A stretch of DNA of 64,000 nt from Lodderomyces elongisporus (taxonomy: Eukaryota > Ascomycota > Pichiomycetes > Serinales > Debaryomycetaceae): contig NC_083674.1 in assembly GCF_030384665.1 (NCBI RefSeq), forward strand, positions 1,612,001 through 1,676,000, read 5' to 3'. Under the pieces are notes generated by a model. The model saw nothing but the letters and a program-made list of their open reading frames with translations. It had not been told where the DNA came from and made no database searches. The translations under genes and the position numbers were made by a program. Numbering within the stretch: the stretch's first letter is position 1; each line of letters begins with the position of its first letter. Positions 63,901 through 64,000 of the stretch are shown here, in pieces.

Positions 63901-64000
63901 TTTAACTTCTTTGGGAGACCAGCCAATTTCAATTGTGCACCTGCATAAGCAGCCAATATCGCATTTTGTTTATTAGTAATCAACAATCGAGACTCTTCTA
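60981..64000 (-). CDS. MOT1: TBP-removing Swi2/Snf2 ATPase Mot1, C-terminal part (5' partial)
   Basis: Swi2/Snf2-family ATPase that removes TBP from DNA. Only the C-terminal about 1006 residues lie in the window; the frame continues beyond 64000 (the sequence there reads EESRLLITNKQNAIL). HEAT-type helices run to about residue 350 of this fragment (ALGILRALLPKLNRALIPEI, SVFRYASAKCFATICLMVPT). The ATPase follows with motif I DDMGLGKTLQT, motif II DEGH, SGTPIQNNVLELWSLFDFLM, and the second lobe with MRLDGSTDPRHRQS, LTTKVGGLGLNLTGADTVIF, DWNPMNDLQAMDRAHRLGQ. The C-terminal bridge IASTIVNQQNAGLQSMDTNQ is specific to Mot1. A Gln-Gly repeat (nt 61966-62023) interrupts the region between lobes. The extreme end is LWDEQQYEEEYDLDNFIKTL, typical for Mot1. 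Confidence 0.96.
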   Translation of the reverse strand, partial: EESRLLITNKQNAILAAYAGAQLKLAGLPKKLNPIIKSLMESIKTEESYTLQSKSVSSLAYLVLQLIANNKQNVADKILKNLCAFVCVDTAEVPEFHHNVGYKDKILSLRKEEALTDPADVAAHERATYAARIKRQGALMTLEAISKIYASELFVKIPKIKDLMIGPLRSLPSFTEADLKEEFKGQSIIDALGILRALLPKLNRALIPEISENLDLFLSGLKSEYSVFRYASAKCFATICLMVPTKAFTFLVNHILPMLKNAGNVTERQGAVETIYHISATMGTDILPYVMFLIVPILGRMSDSDHDVRVLATTTFASIIKLVPLEAGIPDPEDMPKELLEGRERERDFILQMMDPTKIKPFDLPVAIKATLRKYQQEGVNWLAFLNKYHLHGILCDDMGLGKTLQTICMMSSDHHMRAEKYKETQSPEYRKLPSLVICPPSLTGHWEQEINQYAPFMSVLVYAGNPSIRTSLRSKLTTVDVVVTSYDVARNDVEFVSSIDYNYCVLDEGHIIKNANSKLAKSVKRVKAEHRLILSGTPIQNNVLELWSLFDFLMPGFLGSEKVFHDKFAKPIAASRNSKTSSKEQEAGALALESLHKQVLPFMLRRLKEDVLADLPPKIIQDYYCELSDLQRKLYKEFAKSQKETIKNEVSTSDNSVEGQGQGQGQGQGQGKGQGQTHVFQALQYMRKLCNHPALVVSPNHPKFNEVSQFLAQRKSQIRDIEHSPKLMSLKTILLECGIGSQDADYGKSGKSKKSIASQNSILPTQGVISEHRALIFCQLKDMLDIVENDLLKKYLPSVTYMRLDGSTDPRHRQSIVRKFNEDPSIDVLLLTTKVGGLGLNLTGADTVIFVEHDWNPMNDLQAMDRAHRLGQKKVVNVYRLITKDTLEEKIMGLQKFKMNIASTIVNQQNAGLQSMDTNQLLDLFDVEDTGVKVEDSRGNGGSGGGGDDDEASRANGNSAKEIPDLAGGLTGKAAGAVGELGELWDEQQYEEEYDLDNFIKTLK
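61966..62023 (-). repeat. Coding Gly-Gln hexanucleotide repeat in MOT1
   Basis: The + strand 6-bp unit ACCTTG/ACCCTG is repeated about nine times and encodes alternating Gln-Gly with one Lys-Gly. It lies in the loop after the first ATPase lobe, upstream of HVFQALQYMRKLCNHP. Confidence 0.9.

Noticed and set aside
1..64000. tRNA, rRNA, snRNA, transposon, CRISPR and viral elements
   Set aside because: Scanned by eye for T-loop motifs, LTR-like ends and reverse transcriptase or integrase motifs; none seen. Weak or divergent RNA genes could be missed.

Overview
This window is nuclear chromosomal DNA from a budding yeast of the CUG-Ser (Candida/Lodderomyces) clade. The evidence is as follows. The proteins are recognisably saccharomycete. 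A nuclear gene for the 51 kDa subunit of respiratory complex I is present, which Saccharomyces lacks. Introns are rare, short, and carry GTATGT and TACTAAC signals. CTG codons are scarce in the conserved genes, and one in YAK1 sits at a position that I recall as serine in other fungal Yak1 proteins. The very heavy load of microsatellites, homopolymers and poly-Q/N/D/E tracts, in genes and between them, fits Lodderomyces elongisporus or a close relative. That species call is an inference.

I count 26 protein-coding genes, two of them cut by the window edges. Left part (1-15.7 kb): HAT2 (partial, -), the spliced methyltransferase gene EFM4 (+), YRB2 (-), the spliced U1-70K gene SNP1 (-), a short Dap1-like heme-binding protein (+), a 2.9 kb gene-poor spacer, a 1428-residue low-complexity/coiled-coil protein (+), and a class I glutamine amidotransferase (-). 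Middle (17.5-33.2 kb): seven genes in a row on the + strand, URE2, UTP30, an APC-family permease, TIM17, YAK1, RPB4 and SNU114. Then come an acidic protein with a DUF2420-like C-terminus (-) and SWI3 (-).

Between SWI3 and RPL17 lies an ORF-poor divergent spacer of about 5.5 kb, containing a run of 52 G residues and several tandem repeats. Right part (45.6-64 kb): RPL17, EBP2 and ERG20 (+), QCR8 and a KTR/MNT-type mannosyltransferase (-), the complex I 51 kDa subunit and GDT1 (+), then MED8, RIM2 and the C-terminal half of MOT1 (-).

The genes are scattered housekeeping functions: splicing (SNP1, SNU114), transcription and chromatin (HAT2, RPB4, SWI3, MED8, MOT1), ribosome synthesis (UTP30, EBP2, RPL17), mitochondria (TIM17, QCR8, complex I, RIM2), nutrient and stress signalling (URE2, YAK1), and sterol or secretory functions (ERG20, GDT1, mannosyltransferase). 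I found no transposon, CRISPR array, tRNA, rRNA or virus-derived gene, and no new multi-gene system. The most interesting signals are gene-structural: an SNP1 first coding exon that is only the ATG, with a premature stop if the intron is kept; an EFM4 5' splice site that creates a stop codon when unspliced; a 14-codon uORF just before YAK1; the poly-G tract; and polyglutamine or acidic insertions in core proteins such as Rpb4.
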